Source: an uncultured Roseicyclus sp. (lineage in GTDB: Bacteria > Pseudomonadota > Alphaproteobacteria > Rhodobacterales > Rhodobacteraceae). From it: a stretch of 64,000 nt of DNA. Under the pieces are notes generated by a model. The model saw only the letters and a program-made list of their open reading frames with translations. It ran no database searches and was not told the origin of the DNA. The stretch spans positions 186,001-250,000 of the forward strand of contig CANMRT010000003.1 of assembly GCA_947500415.1 (NCBI GenBank). Reading direction: 5' to 3'. Made by a program: the position numbers and the translations under genes. Below, one piece after another: positions 63,875-64,000 of this stretch (position 1 is its first letter; each line of letters begins with the position of its first letter).

Positions 63875-64000
63875 CTAACCCGCATTTCGAAGCTGTTCCT
63901 CAAATTTGTGTAGCGCTGCGCGGGTCGACTCATTCCACTGCGCGGCCCGCGAACGGAACAGGGTCGCTTCCGACCGGTGAATCATTCCATCTTCCAGAAT
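63875..64000 (-). CDS. C-terminal fragment of a gene cut by the window edge
   Basis: A minus-strand frame open from the right edge to TAG at 63875, encoding 41 residues (ILEDGMIHRSEATLFRSRAA ... FEEQLRNAG). Charged and helical; family not recognised. No start is visible. Confidence 0.6.
   Translation of the reverse strand: MLEDGMIHRSEATLFRSRAAQWNESTRAALHKFEEQLRNAG

Noticed and set aside
1-64000. tRNA, rRNA, CRISPR array or insertion sequence
   Set aside because: No clover-leaf, repeat-spacer pattern, transposase motif or terminal inverted repeats were seen. A formal scan (tRNAscan, Infernal) was not possible.

Overview
The window reads as a chromosomal segment of an alphaproteobacterium of the order Rhodobacterales (roseobacter group). 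Supporting signs are the Rhodobacterales-type Tad pilus locus, an adenosylcobalamin-dependent NrdJ reductase, homospermidine synthase, a DUF1489 protein, the fhs/folD one-carbon operon, and candidate LexA (GTTC-N7-GTTC) and CtrA (TTAA-N7-TTAA) sites of the alphaproteobacterial type. Genes are dense, moderately GC-rich and mostly housekeeping. I found no rRNA, tRNA, CRISPR array, insertion sequence or prophage.

Layout. 1-6.6 kb: two envelope genes (one cut by the edge), small conserved genes, a histone-deacetylase-like amidohydrolase, and a CoA-transferase whose two subunit genes are separated by a GSCFA/SGNH-like pair in one tight operon. 6.6-21.6 kb: a lytic transglycosylase, four tandem Flp-like pilin genes (each with its own leader and terminator), then cpaB, cpaC, an OmpA-like lipoprotein, tadZ, tadA, tadB, tadC, two TPR lipoproteins, the prepilin peptidase and an AAA ATPase: a Tad pilus machine without tadE/F/G. 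21.7-25 kb: the Lhr-like helicase and PdeM nuclease of the ligase-associated DNA damage response, each with a candidate LexA box. 25-30.6 kb: a membrane LytTR regulator, a thioesterase, and an fhs-osmC-folD one-carbon operon, then small genes.

30.6-45.4 kb, all on the minus strand: ruvC-ruvA-ruvB, two conserved hypotheticals, ybgC-tolQ-tolR-tolA, two extra secreted proteins that share the TolA C-terminal domain, tolB-pal-cpoB, tilS and ftsH. This is the cell-constriction/outer-membrane-integrity locus with an unusual threefold TolA-C domain. 45.8-52.4 kb: a DUF1127 protein, prmA, three tandem paralogous membrane-anchored small proteins, an MFS transporter, a methyltransferase and homospermidine synthase. 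52.4-58.6 kb: an ECF sigma/anti-sigma pair divergent from a DUF4399 protein, a TPR protein, rpsD, a Hint-domain protein and an LpxR-like lipid A deacylase. 58.7-64 kb: nrdJ, a phytanoyl-CoA dioxygenase-like protein, a DUF1489 protein and a beta-barrel outer membrane protein with an unusual upstream region; a truncated gene ends the window.

The observations I consider most worth pursuing are the triplicated TolA C-terminal domain, the paired LexA-like boxes at the helicase and pdeM, the interrupted CoA-transferase operon, the four tandem pilin cassettes with a conserved leader hairpin, and the DnaA-box-flanked terminator between cpaB and cpaC.
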